From: PALSA-270 sp963770245
Lineage (GTDB): Bacteria; Acidobacteriota; Terriglobia; Terriglobales; Acidobacteriaceae
NCBI GenBank assembly: GCA_963770245.1
Contig: CAVYOX010000017.1
Coordinates: 1 to 64,000, forward strand
Length of the DNA stretch: 64,000 nt
Reading direction: 5' to 3'
Part shown: piece after piece, positions 25,514 to 33,447 of the stretch
Layout: each line of letters opens with the position of its first letter
How positions within the stretch are numbered: the stretch's first letter is position 1
Translations under genes and position numbers: made by a program
Notes under the pieces: model-generated
What the model was told of the DNA's origin: nothing
Database searches by the model: none
The model's input: the letters and a program-made list of their open reading frames with translations, nothing else

Positions 25514-28242
25514 GCGAGTCCGACGGCGCGATTGCGGCCGAATCCACAAAGGCGAAGCCACTCCGCCTCTCGGGATCACAACCGTTCACCCAGCAGCCAG
25601 GTGTCTACATCATGATTGGCGAGCGGACCAATGTGGCCGGTTCGCCGAAGTTCGCCAAGCTGATCAAGCAAGGCAAATATCAAGACGCGGTAAGCGTCGC
25701 CCGCCAGCAAGTCGAGAATGGGGCGAATGTCCTCGACATCTGCATGGACGAGGGCATGATCGACGGCGTCACGGCAATGACACGCTTCCTGCAGTTGCTC
25801 GGGAGTGAGCCGGAAGTCGCCAAGGTGCCCTTTATGGTGGACTCCTCGAAATGGGAGGTCATCGAGGCCGGGCTGAAATGCCTGCAGGGCAAGGGCATCG
25901 TCAATTCGATTTCACTGAAAGAAGGCGAAGAAAAGTTTCGCCAGAACGCGGCGAAAGTTCTGAAATACGGGGCGGCCGTAGTTGTGATGGCCTTTGATGA
26001 ACAAGGACAGGCCGCGACTTACGATGACAAAATCCGCATCTGCGAGCGCGCTTACCACATTCTGGTTGACGACCTCGGGTTTCCTCCAGAAGACATCATC
26101 TTCGATCCCAATGTCCTCACTGTTGCCACAGGCATGGAGGAGCACAACAACTACGCGGTGGACTACATCAATGCGACGCGTTGGATCAAGGCCAGCCTGC
26201 CGCACGCGAAGGTGAGCGGCGGTGTCTCGAACATCTCGTTCAGCTTTCGTGGCAATAACAAAGTCCGCGAAGCCATTCATTCGGCGTTTCTCTATCACGC
26301 CATCGCGGCCGGCATGGATATGGGCATTGTGAATGCCGGCATGCTGGAGGTGTACGAAGAGATTGAGCCGGAGCTGAAGGTGCTGGTCGAGGATGTACTG
26401 CTAAACCGCCGTCCCGATGCCACCGAGCGACTGGTGGATTACGGGGAAAAGCTCAAGGGCGTCGGCAAGGCAGTCAATGAGAAGAAGGCCGAGGAGTGGC
26501 GCAACGGCACTGTCGAGGAACGTCTTTCTCACGCACTGGTCAAGGGGATCGACACATACATCGAGATCGACGCTGAGGAAGCCCGTCTCAAGCTGGGCCG
26601 TCCTCTATTGGTGATTGAAGGCCCGCTGATGGCTGGCATGAGTGTGGTGGGCGATCTGTTCGGGGCGGGCAAAATGTTCTTGCCCCAAGTGGTCAAGTCT
26701 GCGCGCGTGATGAAGAAGGCGGTGGCGCACCTGACGCCATTTATGGAAGCCGAGAAGGAAGCGAGGGCTGCGGCCGGCGAGGTGGTCAAGGCGCAGGGGA
26801 AAATTGTACTCGCGACGGTCAAGGGCGACGTTCACGACATTGGCAAGAATATCGTCGGAGTCGTTCTCGCCTGCAACAACTATGAGGTGATCGACATGGG
26901 GGTGATGGTCCCTTGCGAAAAGATCCTCGAACGCGCCAAGGCGGAAAGGGCGGACATGATCGGACTGAGCGGCCTGATCACTCCGTCTCTCGACGAAATG
27001 GTCCATGTGGCCCGCGAGATGGAGCGGCAGGGGTTCAAGTTGCCGCTCCTGATCGGCGGGGCAACCACGAGCCGGGCGCACACGGCCGTCAAAATTGCGC
27101 CGCACTATAGTGAGCCGGTGATCCACATCCTCGACGCCAGCCGGGCAGTGCCTGTCACGACCAGCCTTCTCAGCGACGAGGGCCGCTCTGCGTTCGTGGC
27201 AAAGCATCGCGCCGATTACGAAGCGCTCCGCAAGGCCCACTCCGCTCCGAAGTTAAGTGTCGTCTCACTTGCGACTGCCCGCGAAAGACGAACTCCGATC
27301 GAGTGGCGCGCGGAAGATCTGCCCGTGCCCGCTTTTACGGGTGTGCGCGTGCTGGACAATTTCCCTCTGGCGACGCTGCGGGAGTTCATTGACTGGAGCC
27401 CGTTCTTCCACACCTGGGGACTGAAAGGAATTTATCCCCGGATTCTCGAACACGCGGAGCACGGCGAGCAAGCGCGCCAAGTCTTCAGGGAAGGCAACGC
27501 ACTCCTCGATGTCATCATTGAGCAAAAACTCATTACAGCGCGAGGTGTATACGGTTTCTTTCCCGCCAGCGCTGTGGGCGATGATGTCGAGTTGTACGCG
27601 GACGATAAGCGTGACAAAGTACTCGAACGATTCCATTTCCTCCGCCAGCAATCAAACCGAGAAGGCACCGAACCGTGCCGATCGCTCGCCGATTTCATCG
27701 CACCGAAGGAAATGGATTTGCGCGACCATATCGGTTCGTTCGCGGTAACCAGCGGGATCGGCCTGAAGGAGCTGTGCGACCGGTTCAGGGCCGAGCACGA
27801 CGACTACAACGCGATCATGGCGGAGGCCATTGCCGATCGCCTGGCTGAGGCTTTCGCCGAATGTCTACACAAGCGAGTACGAGATGAATGGGGTTACGGT
27901 TGTGCGGAGGGCCTGAGCAACGCGGATCTCATCCAAGAGAAGTACCGCGGGATCAGGCCGGCCGCCGGCTACCCGGCGTGCCCCGATCATACGGAGAAGG
28001 GTCCGCTTTGGCGTTTGCTCGACGTGCAGGCGAATACCGGGATGCTGATTACTGAGTCATTTGCGATGTGGCCTGGATCGAGCGTAAGTGGGCTCTATTT
28101 CGCCCATCCGGAATCGCGATATTTCAGTCTCGGCAAGATCGACCGCGATCAGGTCGCCGATTACAGCGAACGCAAGGGGATGACCGTGGCAGAGGTCGAG
28201 CGATGGCTCGGGCAAAACCTGAACTACGATCCTGCGGAATAG
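25510..28242 (+). CDS. metH: cobalamin-dependent methionine synthase, folate/B12/reactivation modules, 910 aa
   Basis: Carries the remaining MetH domains in order: pterin-binding methyltetrahydrofolate barrel (IMIGERTNVAGSPKFAKL, about 35-300), cap and B12-binding Rossmann domain with the lower-ligand motif VKGDVHDIGKNIVG (DxHxxG, about 438-450), and the C-terminal AdoMet activation domain (GIRPAAGYPACPDHTEK, about 818-835). Together with the preceding gene it makes a complete two-chain methionine synthase (homocysteine plus 5-methyltetrahydrofolate to methionine). The GTG start at 25510 overlaps the stop of the upstream module by four bases. No cobalamin or SAM riboswitch was recognised in the 24151-24376 leader. 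Confidence 0.92.
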   Translation: MSESDGAIAAESTKAKPLRLSGSQPFTQQPGVYIMIGERTNVAGSPKFAKLIKQGKYQDAVSVARQQVENGANVLDICMDEGMIDGVTAMTRFLQLLGSEPEVAKVPFMVDSSKWEVIEAGLKCLQGKGIVNSISLKEGEEKFRQNAAKVLKYGAAVVVMAFDEQGQAATYDDKIRICERAYHILVDDLGFPPEDIIFDPNVLTVATGMEEHNNYAVDYINATRWIKASLPHAKVSGGVSNISFSFRGNNKVREAIHSAFLYHAIAAGMDMGIVNAGMLEVYEEIEPELKVLVEDVLLNRRPDATERLVDYGEKLKGVGKAVNEKKAEEWRNGTVEERLSHALVKGIDTYIEIDAEEARLKLGRPLLVIEGPLMAGMSVVGDLFGAGKMFLPQVVKSARVMKKAVAHLTPFMEAEKEARAAAGEVVKAQGKIVLATVKGDVHDIGKNIVGVVLACNNYEVIDMGVMVPCEKILERAKAERADMIGLSGLITPSLDEMVHVAREMERQGFKLPLLIGGATTSRAHTAVKIAPHYSEPVIHILDASRAVPVTTSLLSDEGRSAFVAKHRADYEALRKAHSAPKLSVVSLATARERRTPIEWRAEDLPVPAFTGVRVLDNFPLATLREFIDWSPFFHTWGLKGIYPRILEHAEHGEQARQVFREGNALLDVIIEQKLITARGVYGFFPASAVGDDVELYADDKRDKVLERFHFLRQQSNREGTEPCRSLADFIAPKEMDLRDHIGSFAVTSGIGLKELCDRFRAEHDDYNAIMAEAIADRLAEAFAECLHKRVRDEWGYGCAEGLSNADLIQEKYRGIRPAAGYPACPDHTEKGPLWRLLDVQANTGMLITESFAMWPGSSVSGLYFAHPESRYFSLGKIDRDQVADYSERKGMTVAEVERWLGQNLNYDPAE

Positions 28243-28617
28243 CAGATGGACCTGTGGCGCCATCACCGAACGCAATCAGCATGCTAAGCAACTGGAGAGG
28301 CTCTCCGCGTCCCGTCGAGAAATCGGCGGGGCAGGGAAGCCGTTGAAGTGGCAACGCCGGGAAATCTGGCTCTGTAGTAGCGACGAATTGGAGTAACGTC
28401 GGCGGAGCGAAGAGGCCCTGCTGTTTGTAACAAAACGGGAGGCAACATGGAGCGTGACGTTAGCAGTATTGGCACATTTCGAACTACGATAGAGCGATGG
28501 ACCCCGCCCGGCACGTCTGTCGAAGACGAAGTTAGTGAGCGCTCTTTTCCTGGCTGAATTTCGTGTAGACAACGATTCGCCCAATCCCGCACAATCCTTA
28601 ACACGAAGAGGGAAACT
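28243..28617. other. intergenic stretch, nothing recognised
   Basis: About 375 bases between metH and the Cys-rich repeat protein. No gene, repeat or clear promoter was recognised. The end carries the likely ribosome binding site (AGAGGG) of the next gene. Confidence 0.4.
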
Positions 28618-29130
28618 ATGGCTCGAACGGGTTGTACCGATTGCGGTGGATATGGCACGTCGCCCGGGCGTGGATGGAACGGATGCACGGTTTGCGGTGG
28701 CGGAGGATCTTCAGAAGGGCGTAAGTGGATCGGGCACGGGGCTTGTGGCGGTGGCGGAGGGACACTGGGGCGAGGATGGAATGGGTGTACTGCTTGTGGT
28801 GGTGCCGGAGGGCAACACGGGCGGGGATGGAACGGGTGCACTTATTGCGGCGGTAGCGAAGGGCAAGCTGGAAAGGGCTTCAACAGGGAGGTTCTTCCCG
28901 CGTGGTACGACGGATGTACCCATTGTGGCGGGTCGGGCCATGGAACGTGGGACAATATAACCGCGGGCACCGGAATGATCCCTTGCCAAGTAAGTGGCGC
29001 CTCAGGAAAGATCGATTGCGAAGATTGCGGCGGCAGAGGAAACGTCCCCTGTCCACATTGCAGCGAGTCCCTTCGGGGGCCTGGAAAAATATATTGCAAC
29101 CCCTGCAGAGGAACTGGCTGGGTTGGGTGA
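28618..29130 (+). CDS. Cys/Gly-rich protein with exact 17-residue CxxC repeats, 170 aa
   Basis: I do not recognise a family. Residues 5-88 are five tandem 17-residue repeats of the pattern C-T-x-C-G-G...G-R-G-W-N-G. The CxxC pairs start at residues 6, 23, 57 and 74; the third repeat has His40 instead of Cys but keeps Cys43, so a metal site could survive. Trp (or Phe) recurs at 20, 37, 54, 71 and 88. The C-terminal third has CTHCGG, CEDCGGRG, CPHC and CNPCRGTG, resembling DnaJ-type CxxCxGxG zinc ribbons. No signal peptide or membrane segment. A zinc-binding scaffold or chaperone-like adaptor is plausible. Antisense and out-of-frame open readings here are shadows. Confidence 0.7.
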   Translation: MARTGCTDCGGYGTSPGRGWNGCTVCGGGGSSEGRKWIGHGACGGGGGTLGRGWNGCTACGGAGGQHGRGWNGCTYCGGSEGQAGKGFNREVLPAWYDGCTHCGGSGHGTWDNITAGTGMIPCQVSGASGKIDCEDCGGRGNVPCPHCSESLRGPGKIYCNPCRGTGWVG

Positions 29131-29273
29131 ACATCGTCGAAAATCTCGGCAGTCAGCATGACTTAACCGCAATTTGAGTTTTCGCGAGTTGTTTGCGTTT
29201 GCCTCGCGATCGAACCATGATTGTGGTCGGCGCGGTCTTGGTATCCTCAGACCGGCGAATCGTACTCTGCGGA

Positions 29274-29492
29274 TCAATCTCGCAACACCCGGGCTGGATC
29301 GGTACGCGTGGCGCGCCAGGCAGGCACAAGACAAGCTGCGACTGAGGTGATCGTCATCACCACGAATGCCAAGCCGAATGCCAGCGGGTCGCGCGGCGCG
29401 ACATTGTAAAGAAGCGTTCCGAATAACCGCGTCAATGCCAGTCCCGCAGTCGCGCCGCAGAGGATGCCGACTGCAGTTAGTCTGACGCCTCA
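29274..29492 (-). pseudogene. C-terminal remnant of an orphan MacB/FtsX permease
   Basis: In a frame without its own start, the minus strand reads GVRLTAVGILCGATAGLALT, then RLFGTLLYNVAPRDPLAFGL and, close to its end, PAWRATRTDPARVLRD followed by a stop. This is the last two membrane helices and the standard tail of the family of the full genes at 2496, 5990 and 42494. A stop codon precedes it immediately, so it is a decayed fragment of about 70 codons. Confidence 0.7.
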
Positions 29493-29558
29493 AATTTCAC
29501 TTGCCGCTTGCCCCAATAAATATTCTTCACGAGTACTGAAGAGTGCACGGGCGACTGC

Positions 29559-30500
29559 TCACTGGGCACTCGAGCTGGATTCAAGGTCCAGCATCCAGGT
29601 TTGCCCAACAAGTTCATGTCCAAAGGAGCGATGTTGCTCCTCCTTAAGAAGAATGAACCCTGCTGCTTCATAGATACGACGAGCCGAGATCAGCACAGCA
29701 TTCGTCCACAGTATTAGCTTCTGATAACCGAGCGCCCGCGCTCGCTCAACGCATGTCCTCACGAGTCGAGTGCCAATACCTAAACCGCGGGCCGACGGCT
29801 CCACATACAGCAATCTCAGTTTCGCTATATCGGCATCGTCCGTTTTCATGAGAAACACTGATCCAGCGACGCTGCCGCCGACCTCTGCCACCCATGCGTC
29901 CTCGCGGCTCGAGTCGTAATGCGCAGCGAAGTCGCCGAGGATCTGCGAAACCAGCCCTTCGTAGGTCCAGTCCCAGCCGTACTCGCGATGATAGAGAATT
30001 GCCTGTCGGTGCGTGATCCATCCCAAATCACCTACACGTAAGGCTCGCAGGTGCACGCTCTCGGCTGACTCGCTCCGAGGCTGGAGAACCGCTTGGATCG
30101 CCCGCATGCTGGCAACCAGTCGCTGACGATCCTCCGCAGGCACCGGCGACAAGATCGCTTCGATCCGGGAGTGCGTACCGCGGTTCAACTTCGCAAATGT
30201 CTTACGACCCCGTGTCGTCAGCGAGAGAAGCTTTTGTTTACCGTGCACTGGGCTGGTCCGGCTCTGAAGTAAGCCGCTCGTTCGGAAGCGAGCCACGATG
30301 CGACTGACATGTGCCTTATCCATGCCTAGAGCGCGAACGATGGCCGCCGCTGTCAGCTCCCCGGTCTGAGCCAATTCATAGAGAACCCTCGCTTCGGCCA
30401 AAGACAAGTCACTCGCTGGAAGATGTTCGGCCAACAAACCGATCTCACGGGTATAGAACCTGTTGAAGCTGCGGACTTGATCCACCACTGACATAGGCAT
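29559..30500 (-). CDS. MarR-type regulator fused to a GNAT acetyltransferase, 313 aa
   Basis: Two-domain protein. Residues 1-145 form a MarR winged helix (LSLAEARVLYELAQTGELTA, MDKAHVSRIVARFRTSGLL, and the wing SPVHGKQKLLSLTTRGRKTF). Residues 150-313 form a GNAT N-acetyltransferase with acetyl-CoA loop LYVEPSARGLGIGTRLVRTC and a late AAGFILLKEE strand. Such fusions are widespread; substrate and ligand are mostly unknown. Six bases upstream of the start codon is a perfect 27-bp palindrome (30507-30533), very probably its own operator, so autorepression is likely. Confidence 0.85.
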   Translation of the reverse strand: MPMSVVDQVRSFNRFYTREIGLLAEHLPASDLSLAEARVLYELAQTGELTAAAIVRALGMDKAHVSRIVARFRTSGLLQSRTSPVHGKQKLLSLTTRGRKTFAKLNRGTHSRIEAILSPVPAEDRQRLVASMRAIQAVLQPRSESAESVHLRALRVGDLGWITHRQAILYHREYGWDWTYEGLVSQILGDFAAHYDSSREDAWVAEVGGSVAGSVFLMKTDDADIAKLRLLYVEPSARGLGIGTRLVRTCVERARALGYQKLILWTNAVLISARRIYEAAGFILLKEEQHRSFGHELVGQTWMLDLESSSSAQ

Positions 30501-30506
30501 CTCCTA

Positions 30507-30533
30507 ACGTATGTTGTCTGATACAACATACGT
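30507..30533. promoter_or_regulatory. perfect palindrome, probable MarR operator
   Basis: Arms ACGTATGTTGT and ACAACATACGT are exact reverse complements around a 5-base centre. It lies immediately upstream of the MarR-GNAT start codon, where MarR proteins usually bind and repress themselves. The downstream gap to 30792 holds only an element A fragment near 30600. Confidence 0.7.
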
Positions 30534-30792
30534 CAAGCCAGTGGTTTGAGACAAGCCTGCTCGGGGAGAGCCGTAAGATCGCATGGCAAATGTATCGCTA
30601 CCGGAAGTCGGCTTTTCGCCAGCCATCCGTGCGTTTACTGTGAGCGCGTTTTTCGATACTAATTCGACCGACGAACCGCTCACCTCCGGATTTCCCTTCA
30701 AGCTCACGAACCACTTGAAATTCCGGATCCGCTCGAGCAACTATGCCTTATACGAGGGGCCTCCCCGGGGTTACTCGTGCTAAGCTTCCGGC

Positions 30793-31602
30793 GTGAGGCC
30801 GTTTACCGCGAAACCACATTCGCCCGCTCTGAGTCCATTTGTTAAGTCGTTCCATTACCACGAGGCCGACCTTCCGTTTACGCTGGAACGAATTATGCCA
30901 AATGGCCAGGTTCACGTGATGGTGAACCTGGCGGAAGACGAGTTTCGGACCTACGGCAGACCAGGTGCGCAAGCAGTGTCCCAACACCCAGGTGCTGTTG
31001 TGGCCGGGCCGCACGCAAAATCTGTGGTCATCGATACGCGAGCGCAACGCTGGCTCGCCGCCGTCGAGTTTCGACACGGCGGAGCCTCTCGGTTTTTCTC
31101 GATGCCCATGACCGATCTTTCCAACCAAGTAGTGCAACTCCAAGATGTCTGGCGTAGCGACGGAAGGTTGCTGCGCGAGAGATTGCTGGATGCGCGTACA
31201 CCGGCGTCGAAGTTTGGCATCTTCGAGGAAGTGCTCCTTGATCATCTCCGGCCGGAGTTCGATCCGGCGATCCAGTACGCGATCACTGCATTGCGAGCCG
31301 GTGTGCTGGTATCCCAGGTAGCCTATCGTCTGGGCCTTTCGCCGAGGACCCTGGTGCGTCGTTTCTCATTGCATGTCGGGATTACTCCCAAGCGATTTGC
31401 CCGTGTCCACCGGCTACAAAGGGTCTTGCGTGCGGTGCGTCGCTCCAATCAACCCGACTGGTGCGCGCTAGCCGCCGAGCACGGCTACACCGATCAAGCC
31501 CACCTCATTCATGATTTTCGAGATCTGGCTGACATCACGCCATCAGAGTACAAGCCCCATTCTCAGCAGCGAAATAACCACGTGCCCATTGTGGCGCTGT
31601 GA
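30793..31602 (+). CDS. AraC-family transcriptional regulator, 269 aa
   Basis: The N-terminal sensor half (HYHEADLPFTLERIMPNGQV, then RFFSMPMTDLSNQVVQL) resembles the cupin-like domain of AraC regulators annotated as DUF6597. The C-terminal half carries two helix-turn-helix motifs: VSQVAYRLGLSPRTLVRRFS (about 175-195) and WCALAAEHGYTDQAHLIHDF (about 225-245), followed by the family signature ITPSEY. Start is GTG at 30793; no better ATG is in frame. Directly downstream on the same strand are a VOC protein and a small membrane protein, a common arrangement, but their regulation by this protein is inference. Confidence 0.82.
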   Translation: MRPFTAKPHSPALSPFVKSFHYHEADLPFTLERIMPNGQVHVMVNLAEDEFRTYGRPGAQAVSQHPGAVVAGPHAKSVVIDTRAQRWLAAVEFRHGGASRFFSMPMTDLSNQVVQLQDVWRSDGRLLRERLLDARTPASKFGIFEEVLLDHLRPEFDPAIQYAITALRAGVLVSQVAYRLGLSPRTLVRRFSLHVGITPKRFARVHRLQRVLRAVRRSNQPDWCALAAEHGYTDQAHLIHDFRDLADITPSEYKPHSQQRNNHVPIVAL

Positions 31603-31702
31603 CGCTTTTTTACAATACAGGCAGGCACGTGATTCGCTAACGTTGCTAAAGCAGATTGTTGCGCCAGCGGGGTGCGATCTCACAAAAAGGTGGCGGATAG
31701 CC

Positions 31703-32146
31703 GTGATTTCAAATCGCTCGGTACCGACTGATGCAGTGCTCCCTCACATAGACTACCGCGATGTGGAACAAGCCATTTCCTGGCTGAGCCGGGCGTTCGG
31801 TTTTGTTGAGCATTACCGGTATGGCAATCCCGTCAGCGGCGCTCAGATGAGTATCGGGAACGCATGGCTCATGCTGAACCGAGCTCGAGACCAACGCGCA
31901 ATCCCGAAGCTACTTGGTTTTGGGACACAGAGCTTGACCGTGTTTATCGAAGACGTCGAGGCACATTTCGAACACGCCAAATCTGCCGGAGTCGCGATTG
32001 TTGAAGACCTGCACGAGACTGTGTACGGCGAACTCCAGTATGGAGCAGAGGATCTGGATGGCCACCATTGGCTGTTTTCGCGCCATGCCAGGGACGTGAG
32101 CCCAGAACAATGGGGCGCCACCGTGTCGCGCACGCAGCGGACTTGA
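31703..32146 (+). CDS. VOC (glyoxalase-fold) family protein, 147 aa
   Basis: Cytoplasmic single VOC domain: VLPHIDYRDVEQAISWLSRA opens the first beta-alpha unit, AQMSIGNAWLMLN follows, and YGELQYGAEDLDGHHWLFSR gives the second half with a conserved Asp-Gly-His end. I chose GTG 31703, preceded by AAGGTGG, because the open frame upstream to 31511 overlaps the AraC gene. The sequence resembles the PhnB/'extradiol dioxygenase-like' branch; function is unknown. It probably forms a unit with the AraC regulator and the following membrane protein. Confidence 0.75.
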   Translation: MISNRSVPTDAVLPHIDYRDVEQAISWLSRAFGFVEHYRYGNPVSGAQMSIGNAWLMLNRARDQRAIPKLLGFGTQSLTVFIEDVEAHFEHAKSAGVAIVEDLHETVYGELQYGAEDLDGHHWLFSRHARDVSPEQWGATVSRTQRT

Positions 32147-32183
32147 CGCCACGATTCCAACCGTCGTGAGTCTGGGGGGACGA

Positions 32184-32540
32184 ATGAGCAAGCGACCAAT
32201 CTCTATAACTATCCTGGCCGCCGTGTATCTGATGGTGGGCACAGTTGGCTTTGTTTATCATTTCAGAGAGATTCTAGCGAGGCATGCGTTTCAATACGAC
32301 GACGCGGTGATCGAACTCACAGAGCTAATTGCGATCGTGTGTGGAGTGTTCATGCTGCGCGGCCGCAATTGGGCACGGTGGCTCGCGCTCGCCTGGATCG
32401 GGTTCCACGCGGCATTCAGCTTCTTCGATTCACTGCAGAAGGGGGCGGTGCATAGTTTGATGTTGATCCTGATTGCCTATCTTCTCCTTCGACCTGAAGC
32501 GAGAACCTACTTTCGGCGTCCGGAAGAGACGGGTTCTTAA
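32184..32540 (+). CDS. small integral membrane protein, 118 aa
   Basis: Four hydrophobic segments: ISITILAAVYLMVGTVGFVY, AVIELTELIAIVCGVFML, NWARWLALAWIGFHAAFSFF and AVHSLMLILIAYLLL, with short charged ends. No catalytic motif is visible. I start at ATG 32184, preceded by GGGGGA; a GTG at 32166 is the alternative. It follows the VOC gene by 37 bases on the same strand. The nature of the protein is clear; the function is not. Confidence 0.7.
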   Translation: MSKRPISITILAAVYLMVGTVGFVYHFREILARHAFQYDDAVIELTELIAIVCGVFMLRGRNWARWLALAWIGFHAAFSFFDSLQKGAVHSLMLILIAYLLLRPEARTYFRRPEETGS

Positions 32541-32736
32541 CCAGCACTCGAAGGGGCTCGTATGCGTTTGCTTTTCGCCATCGGAAGGGGCCTCCAGTTG
32601 CCGCGGGAGAAAGTCGGGACGCTAATCGCAATGCCACACCGATGTGCGCTATGCGTGGCAATTGCACCGGAACCTGGAAGTTGAAATCAACCTTCAAGTG
32701 CAACAGGAGGAGATCAATGGCGATTTCCTCGAAGCT

Positions 32737-32995
32737 GACTTGAACGAAGCCGCTTTGCGGCGGACGCTATCGCGTGCCCGAAGGAAGCGACATCGGAGAT
32801 TCGAGACTAGGAGTCTTGCTGAATGGTCTGTCTCGCGTTACGATGAGGCGATCGTGAGCTTGAGCTTCTTGGTTAGTTCAATGAATTCCGATTCGAAGAT
32901 CGTGCCGCAAACACTCTGCTTTTCAACAACTTCCAAACCAAAGTCGATTGAAATCCCATAGCGTCCGCCGCGAACAAAGCGGCTTCCTTCAAGTC
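32737..32995. mobile_element. element B: 259-bp non-autonomous element with terminal inverted repeats
   Basis: The left end (from 32737) reads GACTTGAACGAAGCCGC and the right end (to 32995) reads GCGGCTTCCTTCAAGTC; these continue inward to GGCGGACGCTAT / ATAGCGTCCGCC, giving imperfect terminal repeats of about 34-38 bp. The inside holds no transposase. A second copy, inverted, is at 40024-40276 with the intron in its end, and a third end is seen just before 63772. One inner open frame (minus strand, 32838 onward) lacks its own start and is not called. Confidence 0.6.
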
Positions 32996-33078
32996 GTTGT
33001 ATCAAAAGCGACCGCCGTAGATTCTGACGAGCTCCTAACTCCTCTTCCGCGGTCGCTTCTGATACAACACTAGGACTT
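32743..33078 (+). repeat. left arm of a 336-bp inverted repeat
   Basis: This segment is the reverse complement of 39941-40276 with the same length and only about one mismatch noticed by eye. It contains most of element B (32737-32995) plus the small hairpin element at 32996-33068. The pair encloses the patatin and pyruvate oxidoreductase genes. Confidence 0.85.
32996..33068. repeat. 73-bp element with 20-bp terminal inverted repeats
   Basis: Ends are GTTGTATCAAAAGCGACCGC (32996-33015) and GCGGTCGCTTCTGATACAAC (33049-33068), complementary except one position. It abuts element B and is also present in the inverted copy at 39951-40023. It could fold as a long hairpin or be a minimal transposable element. 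Confidence 0.65.
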
Positions 33079-33447
33079 CTGGCCCGCGCCGTTGGAGTTC
33101 GTCCTTGGGACGTAACTTCCGCTTTGCCCGTAATCTTGGCCACAGGGAGGAGATCGGCGGGCCCAAGAATCCCGAATTCTTTTCACGCAGCGGTGTGAGT
33201 CTCGTCACAGCCAAGGGTAGGCTGAGCGAGGTTAAATAATGGTGGCGGCCAATGGAATCAATGATGGGAGCAAGTCTATATACAGAACATCGAGATTGAG
33301 AAGACGCCTGTCACCGCAGCACCCTACGGACTTGGTTGCGTGACGTCGCTACAAAGCCACGCAGCGGAATCTCTGTGACTGAGCCCGGCTGCACGGGAAG
33401 CTGTGACTAAACTGGATGTTCCCAAGGCGTCCCATTGAGGGGGGACG

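Noticed and set aside
28535..28960. Overlapping open frames around the Cys-rich repeat protein
   Set aside because: They are out-of-frame readings of the same GC-rich repeats; only the 28618 frame gives regular Cys spacing and a start signal.
32838..33143. Open frame of 101 codons across the left inverted repeat, minus strand
   Set aside because: It crosses the repeat boundary, has no ribosome binding site, and only its repeat-internal part is shared with the other copy.
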